Of a DNA stretch of 13,412 nt, positions 1-7,862 are shown piece by piece. Under the pieces are notes generated by a model. That model made no database searches. It was not told where the DNA came from and was given only the letters and a program-made list of their open reading frames with translations. The first letter of the stretch is position 1; each line of letters opens with the position of its first letter. The position numbers and the translations under genes were made by a program. Source of the stretch: Bacillus benzoevorans (GTDB lineage Bacteria; Bacillota; Bacilli; Bacillales; Cytobacillaceae); contig NZ_JACHGK010000036.1 in the NCBI RefSeq assembly GCF_014207535.1, positions 436-13,847 on the forward strand. Direction: 5' to 3'.

Positions 1-312
1 ATAGCGCCCGTGAGGTCGGGAAAAAAGAGCTGACGGTCACTATAAGACGTTGATAGCGCCCGTGAGGTCGGGAAAAAAGAGCTGACGGTCACTATAAGAC
101 GTTGATAGCGCCCGTGAGGTCGGGAAAAAAGAGCTGACGGTCACTATAAGACGTTGATAGCGCCCGTGAGGTCGGGAAAACCGGGTTGATGGTCACTTAT
201 AAGGCGTTGAAAGTGACCGTGAAACTAGGGGAAACCGAGCGAATGGTCACTATGAAGAGCGAATAGCGACCGAGAGTACGAAAAGTTGGCATCCCCTGAC
301 ACTATGAAGCAC
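1..312. repeat. Decaying tandem array of a 52-bp unit with palindromic arms
   Basis: Three identical 52-bp units lie at 1-52, 53-104 and 105-156. They are followed by increasingly divergent copies at 157-209, about 210-262 and about 263-312. Each unit opens with ATAGCGCCCGT and carries ACGGTCACTAT about 21 bases later. These arms are inverted repeats matching at 9 of 11 positions, and the fifth copy has the better-pairing form AGTGACCGT. Each unit could therefore form a hairpin. The array starts exactly at base 1, so it probably continues to the left. No reading frame runs through it. The perfect left copies and decayed right copies suggest recent expansion at one end. It has no unique spacers, so it is not CRISPR. 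Confidence 0.93.
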
Positions 313-511
313 AATCAAAGCCCGAATCCAAATACCCACAGTATTAATAAACCTTAATATCTTCTATTATAATGGCATATTCCGCATACAAATCGGGGAT
401 TTACGAATTTTATTAATTTTAGCAAACTATACAAATTCTTTAACTATAAGAAGGAAGAAAATAGGGAAAAGGGAGAACCGTCCCCTTGTTTGTCAAATGA
501 ATCAGATTCAA
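313..511. other. AT-rich intergenic stretch with a possible repeat-element fragment
   Basis: No gene is visible here on either strand. At about 471-494 the sequence GGGAGAACCGTCCCC followed by TTGTTTGTC resembles short dispersed sequences that I recall in Bacillaceae intergenic DNA. That recollection cannot be tested from this window. The rest is AT-rich and shows no clear hairpin with a T-run. Confidence 0.35.
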
Positions 512-539
512 TTAACAAAAAGCAGCGCCTTATTATAAA
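512..539 (+). promoter_or_regulatory. Candidate sigma-A promoter for the GNAT gene
   Basis: TTAACA at 512-517 and TATAAA at 534-539 are separated by 16 bases, and lie about 40 bases upstream of the start codon. Each hexamer departs from consensus by one or two bases. The call rests on pattern alone. Confidence 0.4.
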
Positions 540-577
540 ATGAAATAGAGAGATTAATTGATTAAAGGGGAGTAACC

Positions 578-1081
578 GTGGAAATTAGAAAATTAACTAC
601 ATTAGAGGATGCAAGAAAATATCACAGCATTAGACTTGAATCTCTAGAAAATAGTCCAGAATCATTTGCTTCTAGTTATGAAGAAGAAAAAGACTTATCG
701 ATTGAGGAAATGAAGAACCAATTTCAATGCAATGATTCTTTTACCTACGGAGCTTTTGAGAATGGAGAACTGGTCGGAATCATTACCTTACATAAAGAAA
801 AGTTATATAAACTAAGTCATAGGGCACATATTGGAGCCATGTATGTTTCTCCTTCTAAAAGAAGTTTAGGAATTGGGAAAGTCTTAATGGAAGAAGCAAT
901 AAAGAAAGCGAAACATATTGAAGGTTTGGAACAGGTTTATTTAGCGGTAGTTTCCACTAATGAATCAGCAAAAAAACTTTATTTTTCACTGGGATTTGAA
1001 ATTTTCGGTACAGAAAAGAAAGGTTTAAGGTTAGAAAACAATATTTATTATGATGTAGACTATATGATTTTGTTTATATAA
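578..1081 (+). CDS. GNAT family N-acetyltransferase
   Basis: This 167-residue protein has the layout of a single-domain GCN5-related acetyltransferase, which moves an acetyl group from acetyl-CoA to an amine. The acetyl-CoA pyrophosphate-binding motif A is visible as R95-SLGIGK following strand IGAMYVSP (residues 85-92). The later strand and helix YLAVVSTNESAKKLYFSLGF (about 121-140) is the usual motif B region. Length is normal for the family, and no signal peptide or membrane segment is seen. The start is GTG, supported by AAGGGGAG at 565-572 five bases upstream. The gene stands alone between the repeat array and the thrZ leader, with no obvious terminator after it. The substrate cannot be read from sequence: it could be a protein N-terminus, an amino acid, an antibiotic or a polyamine. 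Confidence 0.88.
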   Translation: MEIRKLTTLEDARKYHSIRLESLENSPESFASSYEEEKDLSIEEMKNQFQCNDSFTYGAFENGELVGIITLHKEKLYKLSHRAHIGAMYVSPSKRSLGIGKVLMEEAIKKAKHIEGLEQVYLAVVSTNESAKKLYFSLGFEIFGTEKKGLRLENNIYYDVDYMILFI

Positions 1082-1167
1082 AAAGTTGGATGTATGAAAC
1101 CATATGCAGCTATAAGTTTTAATGAACGAAAGTTGCAGGGTAATGTATGAGGTTCAAAAAACAATTG

Positions 1168-1196
1168 TTGCCATTTATAGGAATTTATTGTAGTAT
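1168..1196 (+). promoter_or_regulatory. thrZ: Candidate sigma-A promoter of the thrZ leader
   Basis: TTGCCA (1168-1173) and TAGTAT (1191-1196) are 17 bases apart, just ahead of the first T-box element. The -10 is weak, and overlapping TATATA/TATAAA sequences at 1194-1201 offer alternatives with longer spacing. A transcript starting near 1203 would contain both leaders. Confidence 0.4.
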
Positions 1197-1228
1197 ATAA
1201 AATAATTCAAATTAATGATGAATTTAAA

Positions 1229-1474
1229 AAAGCACTGATAAGGATTCGAGTTACTTTTTACGGTTTCCAGAGAGGGAAGGATAGCTGAAATCTTCCTAAC
1301 GCAGGAAAGTATCTTACCACCTTTGAGCTGTATTGGGGAATAAAGTATCCAATACCGTCTATGCTGCGTTACAGCACCAAAGCCGTAAGTTATCTTCTTA
1401 GCTTATGGGAAATTGGGTGGAACCACGAGTATAACGCACTTGTCCCTTGCCACAGGGATGAGTGCGTTTTTTAT
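1229..1474 (+). ncRNA. T-box riboswitch 1 (threonine, ACC specifier)
   Basis: This leader element senses uncharged tRNA-Thr and switches between terminator and antiterminator. The canonical T-box AATTGGGTGGAACCACG is at 1411-1427. Its UGGA bulge (1418-1421) would pair with a UCCA tRNA end. Stem I carries the conserved CCAGAGAGGGAAGG segment (1267-1280) and a GCTG distal-loop motif. The specifier ACC (1316-1318) is followed by A and lies just after AAAGT (1306-1310), which pairs with ACTTT (1253-1257). A stem III-like hairpin, GTATTGG with CCAATAC, lies between specifier and T-box. ACC is a threonine codon, matching the gene downstream. The 5' boundary is approximate. Confidence 0.92.
1433..1474 (+). 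terminator. Terminator of T-box 1
   Basis: AACGCACT (1433-1440) pairs with AGTGCGTT (1461-1468). The stem continues inward as TGTCCCT with AGGGATG, including two G-U pairs, around a TGCCAC loop. A T-rich run follows at 1467-1477. This is the intrinsic terminator that competes with the T-box antiterminator. Confidence 0.9.
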
Positions 1475-1489
1475 TTTTAACAAAATAAT

Positions 1490-1737
1490 AAATGCAATGA
1501 AAAGGACATGAATTATTTTTACGGTTTCCAGAGAGGGAAGGATAAGCTGCGATCTTCCTAGCTTAGGGAAATAATTTACCGCCTTGAAGCTGTATTGGGG
1601 AACCTAAGTATCCAATATCGTCAATGCCACGTTACGGCACCAAAGCCATAAGCTGTTCTTTATAGCTTATGGGAAATTGGGTGGAACCACGGGTTAAAAA
1701 ACACTCGTCCCTTGCCACAGGGATGAGTGTTTTTTTT
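1490..1737 (+). ncRNA. T-box riboswitch 2 (threonine, ACC specifier)
   Basis: A second complete T-box element follows the first in tandem. The T-box motif AATTGGGTGGAACCACG is at 1675-1691. The ACGGTTTCCAGAGAGGGAAGG segment of stem I begins at 1521 and is nearly identical to that of copy 1. The specifier ACC (1578-1580) is followed by G. The flanking helix differs in sequence but keeps pairing: ATTATTT (1512-1518) with AAATAAT (1569-1575), where copy 1 uses ACTTT with AAAGT. That compensatory change supports the fold. No clear promoter separates the two leaders, so both probably lie on one transcript. The 5' boundary is approximate. Confidence 0.92.
1701..1737 (+). terminator. Terminator of T-box 2
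   Basis: ACACTCGTCCCT (1701-1712) pairs with AGGGATGAGTGT (1719-1730) around loop TGCCAC, with one G-U pair. It is followed by a run of eight T. The hairpin ends only about ten bases before the thrZ ribosome binding site, so read-through is needed for expression. Confidence 0.93.
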
Positions 1738-1757
1738 ATTAATTTAAAGGAGTGTTT

Positions 1758-3704
1758 ATGGTGATGAAGGAGCAATTAATTACAATTAAATTCCCAGACG
1801 GGAATATGAGGGAATTCTCGAAGGGCGTTACGGTGGGAAGCATAGCTGAGTCCATTAGTTCAGGTCTAAGAAAAAAGGCAGTTGCAGGGAAAGTCGATGA
1901 ACATCTTGTTGATTTAAACTACAGGCTGGAAAAGAATGTAGAACTTGCTATTTTAACTCAAGATTCAGAAGAAGGGTTGCATGTTTTAAGGCATTCATCA
2001 GCGCATGTATTGGCACAAGCCGTAAAAAGGCTCTACAGTAATGTGAAATTGGGTATAGGGCCAGTCATTGAAGATGGATTCTACTATGATTTGAAACTAG
2101 AACAAAGTTTAACCTCTGCTGATTTACTTGCCATTGAAAAAGAGATGGAAAACATTATAAATGAAAATCTAGAAATCAAACGAATGGAAGTCTCTTATGA
2201 AAAAGCTGAAAGGTTATTTGCGGAAAGAGATGAGTTATTTAAGTTAGAAATATTAAAGGATCTTCCTGAAAATGAAAAAATAACACTTTACCAACAAGGA
2301 GAATTTATTGATCTTTGCCGTGGTCCTCATCTTCCAGCTACCGGTTACATAAAAGCATTCAAATTAACTCGTGTATCAGGCGCCTATTGGCGGGGGGATA
2401 GTCAAAATGAAGTTCTTCAACGAGTTTATGGAGTGGCTTTTAAAAAGAAAAAAGATTTAAGTGAGTACTTAAATTTCTTAGCAGAAGCTGCAAAACGGGA
2501 TCATCGTAAGTTAGGGAAACAATTAGAGTTATTTATGTTTTCCGAGGAAGCACCGGGAATGCCGTTTTATTTGCCAAAGGGACAAATTATAAGAAATGAG
2601 TTAGAAAACTTTTCTCGTGAGCTTCAAAGCAAGGTCTCTTATGATGAAGTTCGTACTCCGTTTATGATGAATCAACAATTATGGGAGAAATCAGGTCATT
2701 GGGATCATTATCATGAAAATATGTATTTTACTGAAGTCGAAAATAAAAAGTTTGCGATGAAACCTATGAATTGTCCGGGGCATATGTTGATTTTTAAAAA
2801 CAATCTATACTCTTATCGAGATTTACCTATTCGCATTGCCGAGTTCGGGCAAGTTCATCGTCATGAATACAGTGGTGCCTTAAATGGACTGCTTCGGGTT
2901 CGCACATTTTGCCAGGATGATGCCCATATTTTTGTTCGTCAGGATCAAATTGAGAGTGAAATGAAGCAAGTGTTTCATCTCATTGATAAAGTGTACCGCA
3001 CATTTGGTTTCGATTACTCAGTAGAGCTTTCAACTCGTCCGGAGGATTCATTAGGGGATGATCGTCTTTGGGATCTTTCTGAAGAAGCATTAAAAAATGT
3101 CCTTGAAGATTTAAGGATCGATTATCAGCTAAATGAAGGGGACGGAGCATTTTATGGACCAAAAATTGATTTTCATATTAAGGATGCGTTAAAACGGAGC
3201 CATCAATGCGCAACGATCCAACTCGATTTTCAGATGCCGGAAAAATTTGATTTGACTTATATCAATCAAAATAACGAAAAAGTTCGTCCTGTTGTCATTC
3301 ATCGTGCTATCTTTGGCTCCATCGATCGTTTCCTAGGCATTTTAATTGAACATTTTGCAGGTGTCTTTCCTATTTGGCTGGCACCGACACAAGTTCAAAT
3401 TATCCCTGTCTCACAGGTTCACTTAGATTACTGTTTAAAAATTCAGATGAAACTGAAACAACTAGGAATAAGAGTGAAAATTGACCAGAATAATGAAAAA
3501 CTAGGTTACAAAATAAGAGCAGCACAGATGCAAAAGATCCCATATATGTTGGTGCTGGGGGACCGTGAAGTAAAGGAAGAGTCGGTAAATGTAAGAAAAT
3601 ACGGGAACCAACAATCGGAAAGTGTTCCATTTGAGAATTTTAAAATGAAAATTTTACAACAGATTAAAGAGCGCAGCTGGGACCAAATGTCATTTCCTGT
3701 CTGA
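1758..3704 (+). CDS. thrZ: Threonyl-tRNA synthetase, ThrZ-type
   Basis: This cytoplasmic class II synthetase charges tRNA-Thr with threonine. Counted from the ATG at 1758, it is 648 residues, normal for the family. The order is a TGS domain (about 1-62), an editing domain with the H79-x3-H83 and C187-x3-H191 metal motifs, a catalytic core, and an anticodon-binding domain from about 545. The catalytic zinc ligands are C339 (MNCPGH), H390 (QDDAHIF) and H515 (VVIHRA). An upstream in-frame GTG at 1752 overlaps the SD AAGGAG (1747-1752), so ATG 1758 is preferred; ATG 1764 is also possible. The sequence resembles B. subtilis ThrZ more than ThrS as I recall them. Tandem T-boxes and the absence of infC next to it also fit the inducible paralogue. 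A housekeeping thrS is expected elsewhere. Confidence 0.93.
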   Translation: MVMKEQLITIKFPDGNMREFSKGVTVGSIAESISSGLRKKAVAGKVDEHLVDLNYRLEKNVELAILTQDSEEGLHVLRHSSAHVLAQAVKRLYSNVKLGIGPVIEDGFYYDLKLEQSLTSADLLAIEKEMENIINENLEIKRMEVSYEKAERLFAERDELFKLEILKDLPENEKITLYQQGEFIDLCRGPHLPATGYIKAFKLTRVSGAYWRGDSQNEVLQRVYGVAFKKKKDLSEYLNFLAEAAKRDHRKLGKQLELFMFSEEAPGMPFYLPKGQIIRNELENFSRELQSKVSYDEVRTPFMMNQQLWEKSGHWDHYHENMYFTEVENKKFAMKPMNCPGHMLIFKNNLYSYRDLPIRIAEFGQVHRHEYSGALNGLLRVRTFCQDDAHIFVRQDQIESEMKQVFHLIDKVYRTFGFDYSVELSTRPEDSLGDDRLWDLSEEALKNVLEDLRIDYQLNEGDGAFYGPKIDFHIKDALKRSHQCATIQLDFQMPEKFDLTYINQNNEKVRPVVIHRAIFGSIDRFLGILIEHFAGVFPIWLAPTQVQIIPVSQVHLDYCLKIQMKLKQLGIRVKIDQNNEKLGYKIRAAQMQKIPYMLVLGDREVKEESVNVRKYGNQQSESVPFENFKMKILQQIKERSWDQMSFPV

Positions 3705-4158
3705 AATAGGACTCTATTCCTATAAAGAATAGATGGTGATACCTTCTATCTCCTGTTTCATACAAAATAGTAGTTAAAGAAATAAAAATAATTTGAATAG
3801 TGGTATCGGTTCTGGTTTTACACGACAATCGACAAGTCACAGTGACACCCCGAGCTTAATTTAAAAATGGTTCTTGATAGGTCTCGGGGTCTCTCCTATA
3901 GGGTGGGATATTATTTTAATTTTTCACTTTCCAAAAAAACAAAACTGTCAGCTATGTATGTGGTCATAAAGAGGGGACAATCAACTGCGGTTAATTAACC
4001 ATTCTTCCTGAAAACAGAGTGGATCCCTTTTACTGGATCTTGATTCGCACAATTTATCATGATTGACTAGTAATGACAGGTGATCCATTGTTATGGCTTG
4101 GGTGTTCATTTACTAAATAATGCGACCATCACCAATGCCCTAGGAAAGAGGACAGAGT
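3705..4158. other. Intergenic region with two hairpins, no gene seen
   Basis: TCTATTC (3713-3719) and GAATAGA (3727-3733) form a short hairpin just after thrZ but lack a T-run. ACCCCGAG (3847-3854) and CTCGGGGT (3883-3890) form a perfect 8-bp stem with a 28-base loop, followed at a distance by a T-rich stretch at about 3911-3925. A small palindrome, GTCACAGTGAC, spans 3836-3846. Either hairpin could end the thrZ transcript, but neither is a classical terminator. I found no convincing promoter for the downstream PAS-GGDEF gene. Confidence 0.45.
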
Positions 4159-6204
4159 ATGAAACATTTTATAGAAAAAGTAGGACGGGATGTTCTATCC
4201 TTAACAAGTATCTTAGATGCGATCGTGGATTTAGTTTTTCTAATGAAAGTCGATGGAGATTCTTTTCGCTATATCTTTGTCAACGAATCAGCCAAGAAGG
4301 TATTGAATACGAAAGATAATATCCTCGGGAAAAGGCTGGAAGAAGCGGCACCAAAGGAAGTTTTCCGGATATTAGCAAAAAAATATCGGCAAGCACGGCT
4401 TACGAAGAAGCCGCTGAAGTTTCGCGAAACGTTAAAAACAGCGAATGGAGAGTTTTACGGAGAAACGACTCTGAGTCCGATTATCAAAGAGGATGGAGAG
4501 TGCAGCTATGTGATGGCCATCGTCAGGGATATCACGGAAAGAATTCAAAGGGAACGGCAATTGAAAGAAACGCAAAAAACATTAGTCAAGCAGCAAAAAA
4601 GACTGCATTCCCTTTTGGAAAATAACGGAGATGCTGTGATTGAATTCGACCGGGAAGGAAACTTCGTCGAGGTCAATAAAATCACTGCTGAAGTAACGGG
4701 ATATCAGGAATACGAGCTCCTTGGTACTTCCTTTATTCCGCTGATTGCTGAAGAGTCCTTAGAGGATACGATGCGTTACTTTGAGAGGGCATTGAGCGGC
4801 AGTAAGGAAGAGTTTGAAACTATTATCAAGCATGCCGAAGGGCAAAAGATTCAAGTGGCTGTCAAAAATATACCGATTATCATCGATGGGGTCCTTGATG
4901 GGGTGTACTGTATTGCCAAGGATGTTACAGAGACAAAACGGATTGAGGAAGAGATCCATAAGAAGACGGAGGAAATCGAAGCCTTCTGGACATACACTTC
5001 CGATCCAATTGTTTTTTTTAATATGAAGGGCGAAGTGGAACGGATTAATCCAGCATTTGAAAAAACATTCGAATTTGCAGAAAAGGAAATAATCGGTCCC
5101 GTTAAGCGAATTATCCCGCCGGAAGCCATGACCGAGGCTGAAGAGATCTGGGAACGGATTGGCAGGGGAGAAACGATTGCCCTCAGTGAAGTAAAGCGAC
5201 TGACGAAAAGCGGGGCTGAATTAACCCTGCTTGCATCCTACACGCCTTTGCATGATAAAGGCGGTGTGCTCTTAGGGACAACGGCCTTTTATAAAAATAT
5301 CACTGAGCTGAAACAGACCGAAAGGGAACTCAGAAAAAGTCAGGAGAAATACAGAATTGTCACAGAAAATGCTTTTGATGTTATTAAGCTGATTAACACA
5401 TCGGGAATCATTGAATATGTTTCTCCTTCTAATGAAGAAATTATTGGCTATACCCCATCAGAGTATATTGGAAAAAGATTTACAGAGCATCTCCATCCCG
5501 ACGATATTCAAAGGTTAGAGAAGGAATTTAAGAAATGGATTCACTCAGCCAGCCCGAAAACGACTACTGTTGAGCTTCAATTCTTGCATAAAAAGGGGCA
5601 TTATATATGGTTGGAGGCCGTCAGCACTCCTGTCATAGAGGATGGAAAGGTTAAGCAGATCGTAACGATTACGAGGGATATTACGGGAAGAAAAAGGCTT
5701 CGTGAGCGATTAGCCAAGTTGGCTTTTTACGACCAATTATCCGGTTTGCCGAACCGGCGGATTTTTTACGATCGGCTGCATATGGCAATGAAGCATGCCG
5801 AGCGTAATAAAAAGAAAGCGGCTCTGATGATGATCGATGGAAGCAAATTTAAGCTGGTTAATGATACATATGGACACGATGCTGGAGATGCGGTCATTCA
5901 AGAAATGGCCAAACGGATTAAAGCCGCAGTGCGAAAAATCGATACGGTGGCACGCTTAGGCGGCGATGAAATGGCGGTTATTCTACCGGACCTGTCTTCA
6001 CAGAAAGAAGCTGAAAACGTAAAGCAGCGCATCCTAAAAGCCTTTCAAAAACCGCTTTATTTTAATGGAAATGTTATACAAATGAATGTCGACATAGGGA
6101 TTGCCCTCTATCCCGACCACGCAGCAGAACAAAAACAACTGATCAGACTTGCTGATCAAGCTCTCTACAAAGTGAAAGAAAGTCATCGTTACGACCTGAA
6201 ATAA
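4159..6204 (+). CDS. Multi-PAS sensor protein with GGDEF domain (GGDEM signature)
   Basis: This 681-residue protein has no membrane segment, so a cytoplasmic sensor is likely. Four PAS-like domains occupy about 15-128, 147-262, 272-388 and 393-512. Each ends in a DIT/DVT/NIT-type motif followed by a charged helical linker. A GGDEF domain fills 515-680. GGDEF domains make cyclic di-GMP from two GTP. Supporting features are D560, ND569 with YGHDAGD, ARLGGDEM (598-605) and an inhibitory I-site R592-KID595 five residues ahead. Two departures are seen: the signature's last residue is Met, and the usual second Asp of DxDxFK is Ser (DGSKFK). Mg-binding D560 and the signature Asp-Glu pair remain, so activity is plausible but unproven. 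No EAL or HD-GYP domain follows. The ATG is preceded by AGGAAAGAGGA (4142-4152). PAS ligands are unknown. Confidence 0.9.
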   Translation: MKHFIEKVGRDVLSLTSILDAIVDLVFLMKVDGDSFRYIFVNESAKKVLNTKDNILGKRLEEAAPKEVFRILAKKYRQARLTKKPLKFRETLKTANGEFYGETTLSPIIKEDGECSYVMAIVRDITERIQRERQLKETQKTLVKQQKRLHSLLENNGDAVIEFDREGNFVEVNKITAEVTGYQEYELLGTSFIPLIAEESLEDTMRYFERALSGSKEEFETIIKHAEGQKIQVAVKNIPIIIDGVLDGVYCIAKDVTETKRIEEEIHKKTEEIEAFWTYTSDPIVFFNMKGEVERINPAFEKTFEFAEKEIIGPVKRIIPPEAMTEAEEIWERIGRGETIALSEVKRLTKSGAELTLLASYTPLHDKGGVLLGTTAFYKNITELKQTERELRKSQEKYRIVTENAFDVIKLINTSGIIEYVSPSNEEIIGYTPSEYIGKRFTEHLHPDDIQRLEKEFKKWIHSASPKTTTVELQFLHKKGHYIWLEAVSTPVIEDGKVKQIVTITRDITGRKRLRERLAKLAFYDQLSGLPNRRIFYDRLHMAMKHAERNKKKAALMMIDGSKFKLVNDTYGHDAGDAVIQEMAKRIKAAVRKIDTVARLGGDEMAVILPDLSSQKEAENVKQRILKAFQKPLYFNGNVIQMNVDIGIALYPDHAAEQKQLIRLADQALYKVKESHRYDLK

Positions 6205-6281
6205 TAGTAAAAATAGCTTTGCATAGTGGTGTTACTCCACCTAATGAGAATGGTGTATTCTAATATAGAGTTTTGCTGAAC

Positions 6282-6314
6282 AAAGGGGCTGCCGCGGCAG
6301 CCCCTTTTATTTTG
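6282..6314 (+). terminator. Strong intrinsic terminator after the PAS-GGDEF gene
   Basis: AAAGGGGCTGCC and GGCAGCCCCTTT form a perfect 26-base palindrome (6282-6307) ending in a T-rich tail, TTTTATTTT. It lies 77 bases after the stop codon and separates this gene from the transporter operon. Confidence 0.95.
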
Positions 6315-6339
6315 ACGGAAATATTAGGGAGAGTATCTT
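6312..6339 (+). promoter_or_regulatory. Candidate promoter of the MFS-amidohydrolase operon
   Basis: TTGACG (6312-6317) and TATCTT (6334-6339) are 16 bases apart. They lie directly after the preceding terminator and about 57 bases ahead of the start codon. The -35 is good and the -10 is weak. Confidence 0.42.
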
Positions 6340-6395
6340 AGATGTAATCTGCAAATATTAAATTGGAACCCATAAATTCATCATGGAGGTCCCTT

Positions 6396-7838
6396 ATGGA
6401 AACAACGAGCTATAAAGGCACAAATAAAATGATCACGGGTATTGTGTTCGGAGTTATCACGTTTTGGCTCTTTGCTCAGGCAATGGTCAATGTGGTTCCG
6501 GCTGTTCAGAAAGATTTAGGTATTTCTCTAGGAACATTAAATATTGCCATCAGTTTAACCGCTTTATTCTCAGGTATGTTTATCGTTGCTGCTGGTGGGT
6601 TAGCAGATAAAGTTGGCCGAAAAAAAATGACCTATCTTGGGTTAAGCTTAAGTATTGTCGGCTCCCTTTGTCTTGTATTAGCACAAGGGTCTGTTTTACT
6701 GATTATTGGTCGTGTCATTCAAGGTCTTTCAGCGGCATGTATTATGCCTTCGACGATTGCTTTAGTGAAAGCTTATTTTGAAGGTGCAGAACGTCAACGC
6801 GCTCTTAGTTTCTGGTCCATCGGCTCTTGGGGCGGCTCGGGAGTCGCCTCTTTTGCAGGTGGTACAATTGCAACCTATTTAGGATGGAAATGGATTTTCA
6901 TTTTTTCTATCATCTTCTGTTTACTTGCTATGTGGCTGATTAAAGATACTCCAGAAAGTAAAGGCGAAGCAACAGGTGCTTTTAAATTCGATTACACTGG
7001 ATTAGCTATTTTTATTATCACCATGGTTGCATTGAACATTTTTATTAATTATGGTTCAGATTTCGGCTGGACAAGTCTAAGAACAATCTTTTTTGCAGCA
7101 GTGACCATTATTGGAGCCATAGTGTTCCTCAAAATTGAAAAAAGTAAAGAGATTGTTTTAATTGACTTTTCACTATTTAAAAACAAACCCTATTCTGGCG
7201 CAACTTTGTCTAATTTCTTGTTAAACGGGATTGCCGGTACACTTGTTGTGGCCAATACTTATGTTCAAGTCGGAAGAGGCTTTAATGCCTTTCAATCTGG
7301 CATGCTTTCTCTCGGTTATCTAGTAGCTGTGCTGGCCATGATTCGTGTTGGAGAGAAAATATTACAAAAAATTGGCGCAAAAAAGCCAATGATTTGGGGG
7401 GCTCTCATCACAACGGTTGGTGTAGCGATGATGGGATTAACCTTTTTACCTGACTTAGCCTATACAGTAATTGTTTTTATTGGTTTTGCTTTATTTGGAC
7501 TAGGCCTTGGGGTGTATGCCACTCCATCAACAGACACATCTGTATCGAATGCACCGGCAAACAAGGTTGGTGAAGCTGCAGGAATTTATAAAATGGCGAG
7601 TTCACTTGGCGGGGCGTTTGGCGTTGCGATATCAGCCGCTGTTTATGGAGCCATTTCCGGCGCTGGAAACTTAGAAATGGCTGCAACCGCTGGGATTATC
7701 GTAAACGTAATATTCGGCGTTCTTTCTATTATTTCGATTACCATTTTGGTTCCCAAAAATGCAGGAAAAGAAGGAGCCGGAAAATCAGTAAAAGAGGTAC
7801 AAGTACAAACTCCTGGACAACCGGAACCTAGTCATTAA
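6396..7838 (+). CDS. MFS transporter, DHA2-like drug:proton antiporter family
   Basis: This is a 480-residue polytopic membrane protein. The loop 2-3 MFS motif A is seen as GGLADKVGRKK (67-77). A motif B-like stretch, IGRVIQGLSAA (104-114), and a glycine-rich motif C-like stretch (141-156) follow. The hydrophobic pattern and length suit a DHA2 protein with about 14 helices, a group of proton-driven exporters. The start is ATG 6396, set by GGAGG at 6385-6389. An in-frame TTG at 6363 lies upstream of that site and is unlikely. The C-terminus (about 454-480) is a hydrophilic tail. The amidohydrolase starts 24 bases after the stop, so the two are very likely co-transcribed. The partner could process what is transported. 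Import instead of export cannot be excluded, and the substrate is unknown. Confidence 0.88.
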   Translation: METTSYKGTNKMITGIVFGVITFWLFAQAMVNVVPAVQKDLGISLGTLNIAISLTALFSGMFIVAAGGLADKVGRKKMTYLGLSLSIVGSLCLVLAQGSVLLIIGRVIQGLSAACIMPSTIALVKAYFEGAERQRALSFWSIGSWGGSGVASFAGGTIATYLGWKWIFIFSIIFCLLAMWLIKDTPESKGEATGAFKFDYTGLAIFIITMVALNIFINYGSDFGWTSLRTIFFAAVTIIGAIVFLKIEKSKEIVLIDFSLFKNKPYSGATLSNFLLNGIAGTLVVANTYVQVGRGFNAFQSGMLSLGYLVAVLAMIRVGEKILQKIGAKKPMIWGALITTVGVAMMGLTFLPDLAYTVIVFIGFALFGLGLGVYATPSTDTSVSNAPANKVGEAAGIYKMASSLGGAFGVAISAAVYGAISGAGNLEMAATAGIIVNVIFGVLSIISITILVPKNAGKEGAGKSVKEVQVQTPGQPEPSH

Positions 7839-7862
7839 ATGAAATGAAAGGAGAATGGACGG

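Noticed and set aside
1..208. CRISPR-like direct repeats
   Set aside because: The units abut with no unique spacers, and the 52-base period is entirely repeat. No cas gene is near.
1752..1757. GTG start for thrZ at 1752
   Set aside because: The codon overlaps the ribosome binding site AAGGAG, so ATG 1758 is the natural start.
4080..4319. Plus-strand frame overlapping the start of the PAS-GGDEF gene
   Set aside because: It has no ribosome binding site or family resemblance and overlaps a well-supported gene in another frame.
6363..6395. N-terminal extension of the MFS gene from TTG 6363
   Set aside because: The extension contains the ribosome binding site GGAGG itself, and the added residues are not conserved-looking.
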